Below are positions 10,802 through 21,893 of a DNA stretch of 64,000 nt, one piece after another. The notes below the pieces were generated by a model. That model saw only the letters and a list, made by a program, of their open reading frames with translations, made no database searches and had not been told where the DNA came from. The stretch's first letter is position 1. Every line of letters starts with the position of its first letter. Where the stretch lies: the NCBI RefSeq assembly GCF_004379255.2, contig NC_056048.1, positions 26,718,736 to 26,782,735 on the forward strand, written 5' to 3'. This DNA comes from Salvia splendens. Taxonomy: Eukaryota > Streptophyta > Magnoliopsida > Lamiales > Lamiaceae. The position numbers were made by a program, and so were the translations under genes.

Positions 10802-11697
10802 GAGCATCCGCAACGGTGGTGGGGAAGAAGACCGCCGTCCGTGCCAGCGGCGAGGATGAGGCTGGCCGCCGCTGCTCGATGCATCGAGCAGCGCCGTGCC
10901 AGCGAGCAGTCGACGTGGCGGCACACGATTGGGCAACGGCATAGCCGTTGCCTTTGAATAATTTTTTTTTAAAAAAAATCGTTAATTAATTTTAAATAAT
11001 GATAAAAAATAAAAAAAATTATTTTCCAAATCCCAAAAATATGGCCGTTTTTTTGCCCGTTTTTCTGAATTTTTTTGATTTTTTTTATTTTTTTCCCCAA
11101 AATCATCTATAAATACACACATTCATCATCCATTTATCATATCAAATCATCTCTCATTCATAATTCTCATACAAACTATCAACACATCCATCCCTTACAC
11201 AACATGATTATAGCCGACGAAGGGCCGAGGGCGGCTAGCTTCTACGACGAGGATGAAGCCGGAAGCTCAACAGCGAGGTCTCCCCCACGCCGAGGTGAGC
11301 ATACGACGGTTAGCCAGAGGATGGAGACAAGGCACACAATGCGCGATACCCGAACCCACATTCAGTTACAAGAAGACCTAATCAACCACATGTGGATGAA
11401 ATTTGGCAACGAGTAGTGGTTTTTTTAAATTTTTAGTATTTTAATTATGTAATTTTTAATTTTTAGGCTTTTAATTATGTCGTTTTTATTTTATTTGTCA
11501 TTTGTAATTTTATTTATGTTTTTTAATGAATTTTATTATTATGGAAATGTTATTGTTTAATTGAATTTTAAATTAATTGTGCTCGTCCTTGCGGAAGAGC
11601 ACAACTGTGGGTGTTGTGCTCTTGCCAGAGAGCAGGCAGAAAAAGTGGGGCCGGGCCCACAACCGTGCCGCTGGCAAAAGCACGGTTGTGGATGCTC
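10802..11697 (+). mobile_element. PIF/Harbinger deletion derivative inserted in RABA pseudogene
   Basis: An 896-bp element flanked by TTA (10799-10801 and 11698-11700). Ends are GAGCATCCGCAACGG and CCGTGCTTTTGCCAG-type complement ...GGTTGTGGATGCTC, the PIF/Harbinger terminal signature. Inside are a TATA-like CTATAAATA near 11108 and a leader, followed by the last ~70 codons of a HARBI1-type transposase. The catalytic part is missing, so it is non-autonomous. It lies across the 3' end of the RABA-like exon. Confidence 0.85.
11204..11416 (+). pseudogene. HARBI1-type transposase C-terminal fragment (70 aa)
   Basis: An open frame beginning at the methionine of the family's conserved LHNMI block and running to the transposase end: MIIADEGPRAASFYDED, then RDTRTHIQLQEDLINHMW and a stop. 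This matches the usual C-terminus of plant PIF/Harbinger nucleases (R-D-x-x-x-H-x-x-L-x-x-D-L-I-x-H-x-W). The DDE catalytic core is absent. The fragment sits directly behind promoter-like DNA, as expected from an internal deletion, and could still be transcribed. Confidence 0.7.
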
Positions 11698-12996
<1,299 letters not shown>

Positions 12997-13140
12997 TAAT
13001 TGATTTCTTCTTCCCTAAAATCAATTAATCAAAATCAAGATCCATCCTTTAACATTATGGTTGGTGAAGAGGAAAAAAATAAGAAATATACTCACAACTA
13101 ATCAACCATTTTTTTAGGGCTCGCCATTGCCAACTCACAT

Positions 13141-13673
13141 TGTTAGTGTATTGAGCAGATCAAGATCAAGACTCATTCTTGGAGCTGCAGCTTGATCAAG
13201 GAGAAAGGGAGACAGCTTGATCAAGGAAAAAGCATTTCCAGAGACTAGCCGTTATGCTCAAACCGAAAGTGACCAATTGGTTGGCGGTTGTAATAGAATT
13301 CGGGAAGAGGCTAGCGGTTGAGCTGAATTGATCGAGCCTAACTTCCTATAAGTAGCGACGATGCTTATACTCATTCAACAACAACAAAATTCAAGAGAGA
13401 TCGAAAAAATAAGATAGTTTTTCAAATGTGCATTTGTGCTCTAGTAGCAGATCGACTTCGAGCGAGTTGAGAGCATTCTTTACTTGTAAATCTCTAAGGG
13501 AATAGAATGTTCTTGTAAATCTTTCTTTAAAAGTGATCAATAAACACATACACTAGTTTTCTGCCCGTGGATGTAGGCCTAGAGCCGAACCACGTAATCG
13601 TTGTGTTCCTTTTCTTGTTGCGGTTCATTCAATCGAGCAATCGATCCTCACAACTACGCGATCAAAATTCACA
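13141..13673 (+). mobile_element. Solo LTR, probably Copia
   Basis: A 533-bp sequence starting TGTTAGTGTATTGAGCAG and ending ATTCACA. It is flanked by a perfect 5-bp duplication CACAT (13136-13140 and 13674-13678). The TG...CA ends, the AATAAACA-like signal near 13540 and the absence of internal retroelement sequence define a solo LTR left by LTR-LTR recombination. Confidence 0.85.
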
Positions 13674-13970
13674 CACATAAATTCTTGATTTGCTAGTGGG
13701 AGCATAGAGAGAAGAGAGAGTGACCTACCTAGTGTTGGAAACTCAAATCATAAAAATATAAGTAAGAAAATGAAAAATGAAAATTGAAAAGTGAAAAATG
13801 AAAAATGAAAAGGGACATGTGTTTTTTGATGTTGAGATCAACAGAATAACCGATTTAACAGGAGTTTAAACGGTTGTGCATGTTGTTCTTTGCTTGAAGT
13901 GAGGCATATATATATACATATGCAAAACTCATAGTTGGAACCACTTTTTTAAGCTCCATGTTCATTACTA

Positions 13971-14459
13971 CTCCCTTCGACGATAAAGAGTATTGTTTTG
14001 CAATTTTGGTCAATCCCATAATAAGAGTCATATTTTACTTTTACTATAAATGGTAAATAGACCTTACATTCCACCAACTTGTTTCACTCACATTTTATTA
14101 TAAAACTAATACTCCCTCCGTCCCTGAAAATTTGTCACTTATTTCCATTTTCGTCTGCCCCTAAAAATTTGTCATCTTTCACTTTTACCATTTTTCGTAG
14201 TGGACCTCATATTCCACTAACTCGTTCTCACTCACATTTTATTATAAAACTAATACTATATAAAAGTAGGACTCACATGCCACTAACTTTTTCAACTCAC
14301 TTTCTATTACATTTCTCAAAACTCATGCCGGGTCAAATGGTGACAAATTATGGGGGACGAAGGGAGTATATATAAGTGAGACTCATGTTCCACTAACTTA
14401 TTCAATCCATTTTTCTTTATTCATAGCCAAATAGGACTTCTATTGCGAAACAGAGAGAG
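13971..14459. mobile_element. Stowaway MITE interrupted by a second Stowaway
   Basis: The outer element starts CTCCCTTCGACGATAAAG after TA (13969-13970) and ends TTGCGAAACAGAGAGAG before TA (14460-14461). Its middle is interrupted at 14112-14366 by another Stowaway copy. Outer sequence resumes with TATATAAGTGAGACTCATG. Without the insert the outer copy is about 230 bp. Confidence 0.75.
14112..14366. mobile_element. Inner Stowaway MITE
   Basis: A 255-bp element with ends CTCCCTCCGTCCCTGAAAA and GGGGGACGAAGGGAG, flanked by TA (14110-14111, 14367-14368). It is inserted in the MITE at 13971-14459. Confidence 0.88.
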
Positions 14460-14546
14460 TAATCCCTAATATTTTTTATTCATCTTCAAGATTGGGTCAT
14501 TATTGTTATAAAAAGTAAATATATTGACTTTTGGGTACTAGGGTTA

Positions 14547-14898
14547 CACTATTTATGAGTCTTAGAAAATCAACCAAGTATTCTATGCACTACATTGTCT
14601 ATGCGCACGGGTGTGCTCATGAATGTAGGAAAATACACATTCGGTAGTCAGACTTCATTTTACAAAGTGTGCGCACACATCACTGCGTCTTGTGCTCGCA
14701 CGTTTTACATGTTAATTGTTGTTGTTGTTTATATAGCCGTGCACACCGTTCTTTTCGTCTTATGCGCGCACTAGTACAGTTTATTTCCTTTAAATAGTTG
14801 CAATAGAATAAACAGTTGCGCGGCTTCCAAGTGGCATGCCGCATTGCAAGAGAGTGATGAAGAGAAAAGTATGTGCGCAGTTCATGAATAGTGTAAGA
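14547..14898. mobile_element. Possible MITE with short terminal inverted repeats
   Basis: TTACACTATTTATGAG at the left is nearly the inverse complement of TTCATGAATAGTGTAA at the right, about 350 bp apart, with GC-richer interior words (TGCGCACGG, GTGCGCACAC). No clear target duplication was found, so the family is unassigned. Confidence 0.35.
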
Positions 14899-15064
14899 AA
14901 AATATAAGAGCATAAGAAAAAAAAATATAGATAAATCACAATAATTTATTTATTATTTATTATTTAACATGATGTAGGAAGCACACACACTTAAACTAAT
15001 ACAATCACAGTACAATCAACAACACAGCTTTTGCCATTAAACTTCATATCCAAGTCTTCACGAA

Positions 15065-16113
15065 TCACGGCAACGTATATGCTGTATAACACAAACAACA
15101 AGTTATTAGCGTTCCACTAAAAACCGATGTACATATAAATTAAATCCAATAAAAGAATATCAACTAACTTTTTAATTTTGAAAAAAAGATTTAATTTACC
15201 ATAGAATTACCGCCATAAACATCCGTGTGTAAATAAATTTACAGACGATGTCACGTCCATCGATAGTACTACTAGTAATATTTTATTAAAATATTTAAGA
15301 GTAAATGTCAATTTTGGTCTTAAATATATGATCAAAATACGAATTTGGTCTAAAACATCCACTTTTTGGAAAACAAGTCCATAACAAATGAAAATGTCGT
15401 CGAAGTAGTCATTTTTTAACAGTTCCATAAAAAACAAACGGTCAACGCTAATTGCACAGTGGCATGACTGATACATTTTTACGGAACTGTAAAAAAAGAC
15501 AACTCCGACAAGGATTTCATTTGTTATGAACCTCTTTTTTAAAAATGTTTTGAACCAAATTCGTATTTTGGTCATATGTTTAGGATTAAAATTGACCTTT
15601 ACTCAATATTTAACACGAAACAATTTTTCTAGTGGTTCGATCCGTCAATAAATTAACAAATGGACAGTAAATTTGCCAACGAATTATCCGTCGCTAAATG
15701 ATGGCGGACATGTAAATGCCGTCGGTAAATTTTGTTATTTTTGTAGAGAGATATTATTAGGAAAATAAAAAAGATGACAAACCTCCACACTTGTAGCCAA
15801 TTGGCCTATCAGCAAGGTTACAACGTTTGGGAATTCCAATGGCAATCTCAGGATTGATTCCAGCCATTTTGGCCATGTTTGAGAGCATCACAGCGCAGAG
15901 GCATTTGGGGTTCTGTCCCAACTTCTTCACCTGAGTGCAGCAGCTGCTCGGGACGGCCGCGTTGGCGTCCTGCGCCGCGGACGCGCATGGCGCCAGCTTC
16001 ATGGCCTCGTTGTCCGGGGTCGATCTCGGGCACTCGCCCGCGCCGTTTGTGGAGATCGAGAGCGAAAGGAGGAGGAGGCCCAGCAAGCACAATGCCTTAG
16101 TTGATGCTCCCAT
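15065..16113 (-). CDS. Non-specific lipid-transfer protein, DIR1-like, 115 aa
   Basis: A secreted eight-cysteine lipid-transfer protein. Exon 1 is 15783-16113 and exon 2 only 17 nt (15065-15081); lengths sum to 348 nt with matching phase. I chose the ATG at 16111-16113 because a signal peptide follows at once (ALCLLGLLLLSLSISTNG); an upstream in-frame ATG at 16147-16149 is possible. The mature part has the 8CM pattern: C, C after 14 residues, CC, CLC, C after 24, C after 10, with disulfide-bonded helices expected. Exon 2 supplies the conserved ending: GYKCG in exon 1 is followed by AYTLP and stop. An unspliced reading would instead end with an unrelated GLSSFLFS tail. The family binds fatty acids or phospholipids in the apoplast, and DIR1 itself acts in systemic defence signalling; the role here is not determined. 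A MULE MITE sits in the intron. Confidence 0.88.
15299..15604. mobile_element. MULE-type MITE in LTP intron
   Basis: A 306-bp element with long inverted arms (GAGTAAATGTCAATTTTGGT at the left versus GAGTAAAGGTCAATTTTAAT read from the right). It is flanked by a perfect 9-bp duplication AATATTTAA (15290-15298 and 15605-15613), the Mutator-type length. It has no coding capacity. Confidence 0.88.
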
Positions 16114-16167
16114 GATTGAGTGAAGTGAGTATTTGTTAGTGATGATCAATGAGGCTAAGATGTGATG

Positions 16168-16177
16168 CTATTTATAG
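16168..16177 (-). promoter_or_regulatory. TATA box of the lipid-transfer protein gene
   Basis: On the minus strand the sequence is CTATAAATAG, about 55-65 bp upstream of the chosen ATG, a normal plant TATA-to-ATG distance with a short leader. Confidence 0.65.
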
Positions 16178-16441
16178 AGGTTTGTTTGTGTTGATGCCTC
16201 AAATTGTATTGGGATTTTGAGTGGATTGAGCACTTATAACACTTCAATTCCTTATGTTGTGGAAGCCAATTCCTTATGTTATGTTTTTCTTGTTTTAGTG
16301 GTGGTGATATTGTTGTGTAGGGATAATTGGCTTTTTTTAGTAAAACAATAAGAAATCATGGAAAAAAATTGGTTGTGGATGGGGAGGGGTCTCAAAAGAG
16401 CTAAACCATTTAATCTACATAATTTGTATATATATTTACTA

Positions 16442-16692
16442 CTCCTTCCGTCCTACAATAATTGTCACTCTTATTATAGGCATGAGTTTTAAAAAATGTC
16501 AAGAAAAATTGGTTGGCAAAGTAGTGGAATATGTGACCCACTTTTTTATATTGATCTTATAATAAAATGTGAGTGAAGTGAGTTAGTGGAATGTGAGACC
16601 TACTTACCATTTATAGTAAAAATGAAGTGTGACAATTATTATGGAACAGACCGATATGAAAATGAGTGACAATTATTGTGGGACGGAGGAAG
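16442..16692. mobile_element. Stowaway MITE upstream of LTP gene
   Basis: A 251-bp element with ends CTCCTTCCGTCCTACAATAA and TTATTGTGGGACGGAGGAAG, flanked by TA (16440-16441, 16693-16694). It lies about 330 bp upstream of the LTP ATG. Confidence 0.9.
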
Positions 16693-17339
16693 TAGCATCT
16701 ATACCAAATTCTCTATTTGAAGTAATGTCAGATTCAGGTATAGGATCGAAGGTTGAATAATCTTATGTCCTATTGAAAGCTCATGAAGATCGAAAAATTC
16801 CATTAAATTATTTTTTTTTAACCATTGTAGATTGTATATTGTGCCACTGCCCCCCTTTTTAATCCTCAGGGGTTGAGTCAGTTGAGATTCACATCATTTC
16901 TTGTCCATCTTAATTATTATCGATGACTACTATTGCTATATGCATCTATCTTTCGATGCCGATAATAACCTTCTTCACTGATCCGACTTTATATTACTTA
17001 TGAAATCATAAAATAAAATAGGCTATATAGTCCACCTAACTTCCTTGGTGGTGAAGGACTAGGAGTCCAATAAGTGGAGATATTGCATCATTTAGAATGA
17101 ATATTTTTTCGAAGTAATCAATATTTCACCCCCACTAATGGCTAATAATGCTCCCTCCCACCGTCCCAATATGTCGAGTTCAGTATTATTTTATTATTTT
17201 AAAACCTTAAAAACTCAACACTATAATACTATAAACCACTTCTTTTCACTATTTCACCAAACTAACGCCACATAATCAATGTAATTAATGTCAAAGTCCG
17301 CAGAATTTCAGTTTCAAATCAACTCCAACTCATTCGTAC
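16693..17339. other. Non-genic DNA left of the nested retrotransposons
   Basis: No gene recognised. A CTCCCTCCCACCGTCCC word near 17152 resembles a Stowaway left end but no matching right end precedes the Copia LTR. Confidence 0.5.
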
Positions 17340-17536
17340 TGTTGGAGAAGATTGCACCGAATCAGGGAAAAGATATACGAGAATCAATCTTTACCAAGTA
17401 TAGGAGATTTGGAATCAATGTAATTATGTTAATTAGGTTTACCATATAGATGAGTCCTTAGCCCTATATATTGACGCTATGTGTATAATGTAAATTCATT
17501 CAAAAATAATATATCGATTCTACCGATACTTTAACA
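17340..17536 (+). repeat. Copia 5' LTR
   Basis: 197 bp, TG...CA, paired with 27568-27764. It contains CTATATATTGACG as a possible TATA region. A few substitutions separate the two copies. Confidence 0.9.
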
Positions 17537-17584
17537 TGGTATCAGAGCGGGTCGCTGACTGTGGGTCATATTTAACTGACCCAG

Positions 17585-18986
17585 TGATAAACTCGTATTT
17601 TAACTGTTTTATTGGGCATTAAACGTGATGATAATTGGTGTTTAAATGCATATTACTTGAGTTTACGTCCATATTTCACTATAAAGGTGCTTTGATGAGT
17701 TTATCCAGTGTTTGAAGTTAAAATAGGTAAAAATGAGTCAAAATGAGCCAAGCCGTGACTGGGGTCTGCTTCAAACGTTAATCTGCCTATCAATATGGGG
17801 TCCAAATCCTATTTTGAGAACACCATTGTCTTCATCATCGAAAGAGCTTCGCGTGGGTACCTCACACGCCCCAATCGGAGTTCGGATGAGAGAGATATGA
17901 CCGATCTACGAAAGCCGCGCGGACTGCCGGGAGCTACCCGGCCGGGTGGCCAATTTTGTTCATAAAGAGTCCAGAGACTTCTACCCGACCGGGTGGATTT
18001 TATGTGCAATAATTCCACCCGGCCGGGTCCGTCTGACTGACGATTTTTAGCCCAGAATCGATTTTTCTGAGGAAAATAAAAAAGAGAAAGGCTAGGGCAA
18101 CGAAAATTCATTCTCTCCAAGCCGCAAAAACACACACTCTCTCTCTAGGAAGCACTCTTGGAAGAAGATTGGAGATTCAAGCTTCAATTCCTCCGCCAAT
18201 TGTAATCCGTATCATGGTTTCTCTTGTTTTTCTTAGTTTCTTTTTGTTATCTACCTTGAACATGAGTAACTAAACCTTTTATGTAGAATTCTTGGTGAAG
18301 ATGCATTGATTCATAGTTTTAATCCAATTAATTTCGTTTTTATCTTGCTCTTGTAATTGTTTGAATTATTCTTGTGCTTTTTCCTATCAATTGCTTGATC
18401 ACCAATTGGGAGTGTTAGGATTTCTTAGAGTAATCGGGAGATGAAATATTTAATCTTGAAAGAAGAATAATTCACACCTTAATTCAATAAAACTCGGGAG
18501 AGTTGAGATTATGAGTGGGATCTTTAATCTAATCAAACCTTTGGGAGTTAGGTCTAAGATTTAGAAGGGGACTTCACTTATTACACCTAATCTACAGATT
18601 TCTCACCTCGGGAGGGGGTTTAATCTACAATTGTGATTGATTCAACAATTCTAGAGACTTTAAATGGTAAATTGGTTTTAATTGGGTTAAGCTATGAGTT
18701 GTGCATCGGATCCTTGAATTCTGCATATTTCTCCATCATCTACACAACTTGCTTTATCACTCTCTTGTTTATTTGTTCTATTTTATTCTCTGAATTTACA
18801 TGCTTTTAGTAGTTGTTAGTTTCAAAACCAAATTTCCTGATTGTCTGGATAGTAGTTGAAATTTGTTCGTGGTACTTAGGTTTACACTTAATTGTCTCTG
18901 TGGGATACGATATACTCTTGCTTGCTATTTGCTACGATAACCCCGTACACTTGCGGGTATTATTTGGGTAAAATAAAGTTGAATCA
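17585..18986 (+). repeat. Gypsy 5' LTR (1402 bp)
   Basis: Begins TGATAAACTCGTATTTTAAC and ends just before the tRNA-Asp primer site. Its first ~910 bp are nearly identical to 24645-25554. The region has a GATAACCCCGTACACTTGCG word near its end, common in Athila-type LTRs. Confidence 0.88.
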
Positions 18987-19133
18987 AGTTTTTGGCGCCG
19001 TTGCCGGGGACAATTTTTGTGTTATATAGCTTGATATCGTGATAATAATCAAGATTACTACTTCAGATTTTACTGCTTTATTTTTCGTTTAATTTTTTTT
19101 GAGTTCTCACATTTGTGTTTCTTGTTCAGGTGT

Positions 19134-20822
19134 ATGCACACACGCTCTAAAGGCTTGCCTCTAGAACCTTTCGATCCGGAGATCGAAGCAACAAACCGGA
19201 AGAAGAACGCTTATAGGAGGCTCACACAGAAAGTTCAAGCTTCTTCGCCTAACCGCATAGGAGCATCCTCAGTTCAGAGGGACCTTTCACCCATCCGATC
19301 ACCAGTTCAGGACCATCAACTGTTTGATCCTGTTTCTCCTAGTCTGATGGAGTACGAAGAGGGTAACAACGGTCCACCACCCCCTCCTCCCAATTATGCT
19401 GAGCTTCTACGACAGCTGGAGGAGTTGCGTCAACAGGTCAACCGTGGACCACCCGTGCCTGTGCAGAATCAATATGTATACCAAGGCCAGGCAAATCCAA
19501 CTGTTCATAGCAACATCGCGGCCAATACTTTTGAGTTGAAAAGAGGACTAATCCAGATGGCGGAGAACATTGCTTTTAGGGGCAAATCCACAGATGACCC
19601 TAACAAGCATATCACTAAGTTCATTCAGATTTGCAACACAACAAAGATGAATGGAGTGACAGATGAGCAGGTTCGACTAAGGCTGTTTCCTTTCTCTTTA
19701 GAGGATTCAGCAAAGGATTGGTTGGAGAGTTTGGAGTCGGGCTCAATCAGAACATGGGATGCTATGGTAGAGAAGTTTTTAGAAAAGTTTTATCCCCCCA
19801 GTGAGGCGATTAAGAGGCAACATGAGATCATTGCCTTTCAGATGAACCCTGCGGAGAATATCAGAGAAGCATGGGGGAGGTTCAAAGCTTTGATGAAGCG
19901 GTGTCCCAACCATGGGTTAACCCCGACAGTGCAAGTCATTACATTCTTCAAAGGGTGCGTGCCTGAAGCACAACGGGAGTTGAATTTGAGCTCAGGTGGA
20001 AATATTCTCAAGAAAGGAGTGAATGAAGCTATGGAAGTGATAGAGGAGCTTGCATCTAATGACGAAGGATGGAGCAACGACAGGAGTAAGGTGCATAGGG
20101 TGGCTTCTACTACAGATCATGATCCTATGAGCTCCCTATCCGACAAGTTGGATGCGCTGACCATGAAATTCGACTGCATAGCAATGGGGCAACCATCTCA
20201 AGAACCCCAAGGAAAAATGGGGGACGTGAACTACGTGAATCAAGGGGACAACAACCGGTACTTCAATAATCACCGCTCCAACTTTCAGGGTGGAGGATAT
20301 AATCAGTTCGGAAACAAATGGCATCCCAATCTATCTTATGGAAACCCAAATAATGCTCTGCAACCACCCCCGGGGTTCATAGTTACTGATGGAGTGGTTA
20401 ATGATCCGAAGAAGATGACCACGGAAGACATACTCAAGTCTTTCATGCTACAGTCCAACAAGCTCAAGGAGCAGAACAATCAAATGATTGAGAAGGTTGA
20501 GACAGATGTGCAAAGTATGGCCACTCATCTGAAGAACATAGACACACAGATCAGCCAGATTTCCCAGACTGTGAGTACTATTACTCAACCGGGAAAATTC
20601 CCTTCGAACACCATCATAAATCCCAAAGAATGCAAAGCTGTGCATCTAAGGAGTGGCACTGTCTATGAAGCTCCCTCACTGCCTGCGACCACATCTGATA
20701 CCGTTCTTGAGCCCAAGGCTGCCGTGGCAGAGAAGGAAAAGGAGGCTGAAAAGGAGAATACTGGCACCACTTCTGGAGTAAAGGTGCCATTCCCGCAGGT
20801 ACTGAATCAGAAGAAGAAGTAG
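19134..20822 (+). CDS. Gypsy gag polyprotein (non-autonomous element)
   Basis: An open frame of about 560 codons (the frame opens at 19113; ATG at 19134 gives MHTRSKGLPL, the more likely start). It contains the retrotransposon gag core: AENIAFRGKSTDDPNKHI, LFPFSLEDSAKDWLES, WDAMVEKFLEKFYPPSE, AWGRFKALMKRCPNHGL. Coat protein of virus-like particles is the expected role. A coiled-coil-like stretch (QSNKLKEQNNQMIEKVETDV) lies near the C-terminus. I see no CCHC zinc knuckle. The frame ends at TAG (20820-20822) after QKKK and continues in the same frame with KDEQFTRFLDIF. Confidence 0.85.
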   Translation: MHTRSKGLPLEPFDPEIEATNRKKNAYRRLTQKVQASSPNRIGASSVQRDLSPIRSPVQDHQLFDPVSPSLMEYEEGNNGPPPPPPNYAELLRQLEELRQQVNRGPPVPVQNQYVYQGQANPTVHSNIAANTFELKRGLIQMAENIAFRGKSTDDPNKHITKFIQICNTTKMNGVTDEQVRLRLFPFSLEDSAKDWLESLESGSIRTWDAMVEKFLEKFYPPSEAIKRQHEIIAFQMNPAENIREAWGRFKALMKRCPNHGLTPTVQVITFFKGCVPEAQRELNLSSGGNILKKGVNEAMEVIEELASNDEGWSNDRSKVHRVASTTDHDPMSSLSDKLDALTMKFDCIAMGQPSQEPQGKMGDVNYVNQGDNNRYFNNHRSNFQGGGYNQFGNKWHPNLSYGNPNNALQPPPGFIVTDGVVNDPKKMTTEDILKSFMLQSNKLKEQNNQMIEKVETDVQSMATHLKNIDTQISQISQTVSTITQPGKFPSNTIINPKECKAVHLRSGTVYEAPSLPATTSDTVLEPKAAVAEKEKEAEKENTGTTSGVKVPFPQVLNQKKK

Positions 20823-21833
20823 AAAGATGAGCAGTTCACTCGATTTCTGGACATCTTCAGAAAGGTGCATGTGAACATTCCTTTGATCGAGGCACTGCTG
20901 CAGATGCCTAAGTACGCTAAGTTTCTGAAGGATGTGATAGCCCAGAAGACCAGTTGGGGGCAGGTTGACACTATTAACCTAACTGAAAATTGTAGTGCTC
21001 TGCTGCAAAGGAAATTGCCTGCCAAGCTGAAGGACCCTGGAAGTTTCACTGTCGACTGCCTCATTGGGGGCTATAAAGTGGAGAATGCTCTCTGCGATCT
21101 AGGCGCGAGCATCAATCTAATGCCACTATCGGTGTTCAAGCAACTGAACATCGGTACTTTGAAGCCCACCTCAGCCACACTACAGATGGCAGACAGATCT
21201 GTCGCAAATCCAGAGGGCATCGTGGAAGACCTACTGATTAAGGTTGGGGAATTTATTTTTCCTGTCGACTTTATGGTCTTGGACATGGAAGAAGACAAGG
21301 GAGTCCCCCTACTGCTAGGACGTCCCTTTCTTGCCACTGCTGAGGCAAATATAAACGTGAAAAGGGGAGAGTTGACAATTTTCATGGGAGAAGAAAGTCA
21401 AACGTTTTCCCACAAACCGAGAAGCATGGATGGAAGAACTGAGGTGTGCAAGGTGGTGCGTCTGAAGCACCAAGTGACTACTGAAGAAGGAGGATCGAGT
21501 GCAGTCAGAAAAGTGAAGCAGAAGGACTTTTATGAGCCTCACATGGAGATGATGGCTTCCACTGACTCGGAGCCATTAGCATGGATCGATGCAGACCATA
21601 GTCGCTCTTCACCGGTGCACGCGGTGATCACTACTGAACCCCCTAGGATGGGGGGTAAAATACCAACTACTGTCAAGGGAAGAAAGATAACTGCTCCAAC
21701 ACTGAAGGAGCCTATCCCGAGAGAGCCTGAAAAGTGGTGGCTCACCAAGACTTGGAACGATCTATTTCCTCATGGAGGAGGAGCCAAGCGATCACCTGGA
21801 GGCAACTCTGGGATGAAAGGGGATCTCGGTTGA
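20823..21833 (+). CDS. Gypsy protease region, in frame after an amber codon
   Basis: The same frame as gag, separated only by TAG. It opens with FTRFLDIFRKVHVNIPLIEA, then PKYAKFLKDV, conserved just upstream of Athila/Tat proteases. The aspartic protease site reads CDLGASINLMP, with the usual DTG replaced by DLG as in some of these lineages, and the second block is LLLGRPFLATAEANIN. It ends 21831-21833 without RT. Either TAG is a nonsense mutation or protease is made by read-through; an internal ATG lies at 20865. Confidence 0.75.
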   Translation, partial: KDEQFTRFLDIFRKVHVNIPLIEALLQMPKYAKFLKDVIAQKTSWGQVDTINLTENCSALLQRKLPAKLKDPGSFTVDCLIGGYKVENALCDLGASINLMPLSVFKQLNIGTLKPTSATLQMADRSVANPEGIVEDLLIKVGEFIFPVDFMVLDMEEDKGVPLLLGRPFLATAEANINVKRGELTIFMGEESQTFSHKPRSMDGRTEVCKVVRLKHQVTTEEGGSSAVRKVKQKDFYEPHMEMMASTDSEPLAWIDADHSRSSPVHAVITTEPPRMGGKIPTTVKGRKITAPTLKEPIPREPEKWWLTKTWNDLFPHGGGAKRSPGGNSGMKGDLG

Positions 21834-21893
21834 TATTTGAAGACGTCGGGCACACGACGATAAAAAGGTGCGCTGCATGGGAGGCAACCCATG

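Noticed and set aside
17537..17548. tRNA-like sequence TGGTATCAGAGC (also 38058 and 57352)
   Set aside because: These are primer-binding sites complementary to initiator Met tRNA in LTR elements, not tRNA genes.
17809..18135. Minus-strand 108-aa frame present also at 24869-25195
   Set aside because: It is duplicated because it lies in the two LTR copies of the Gypsy; LTR DNA, no protein family.
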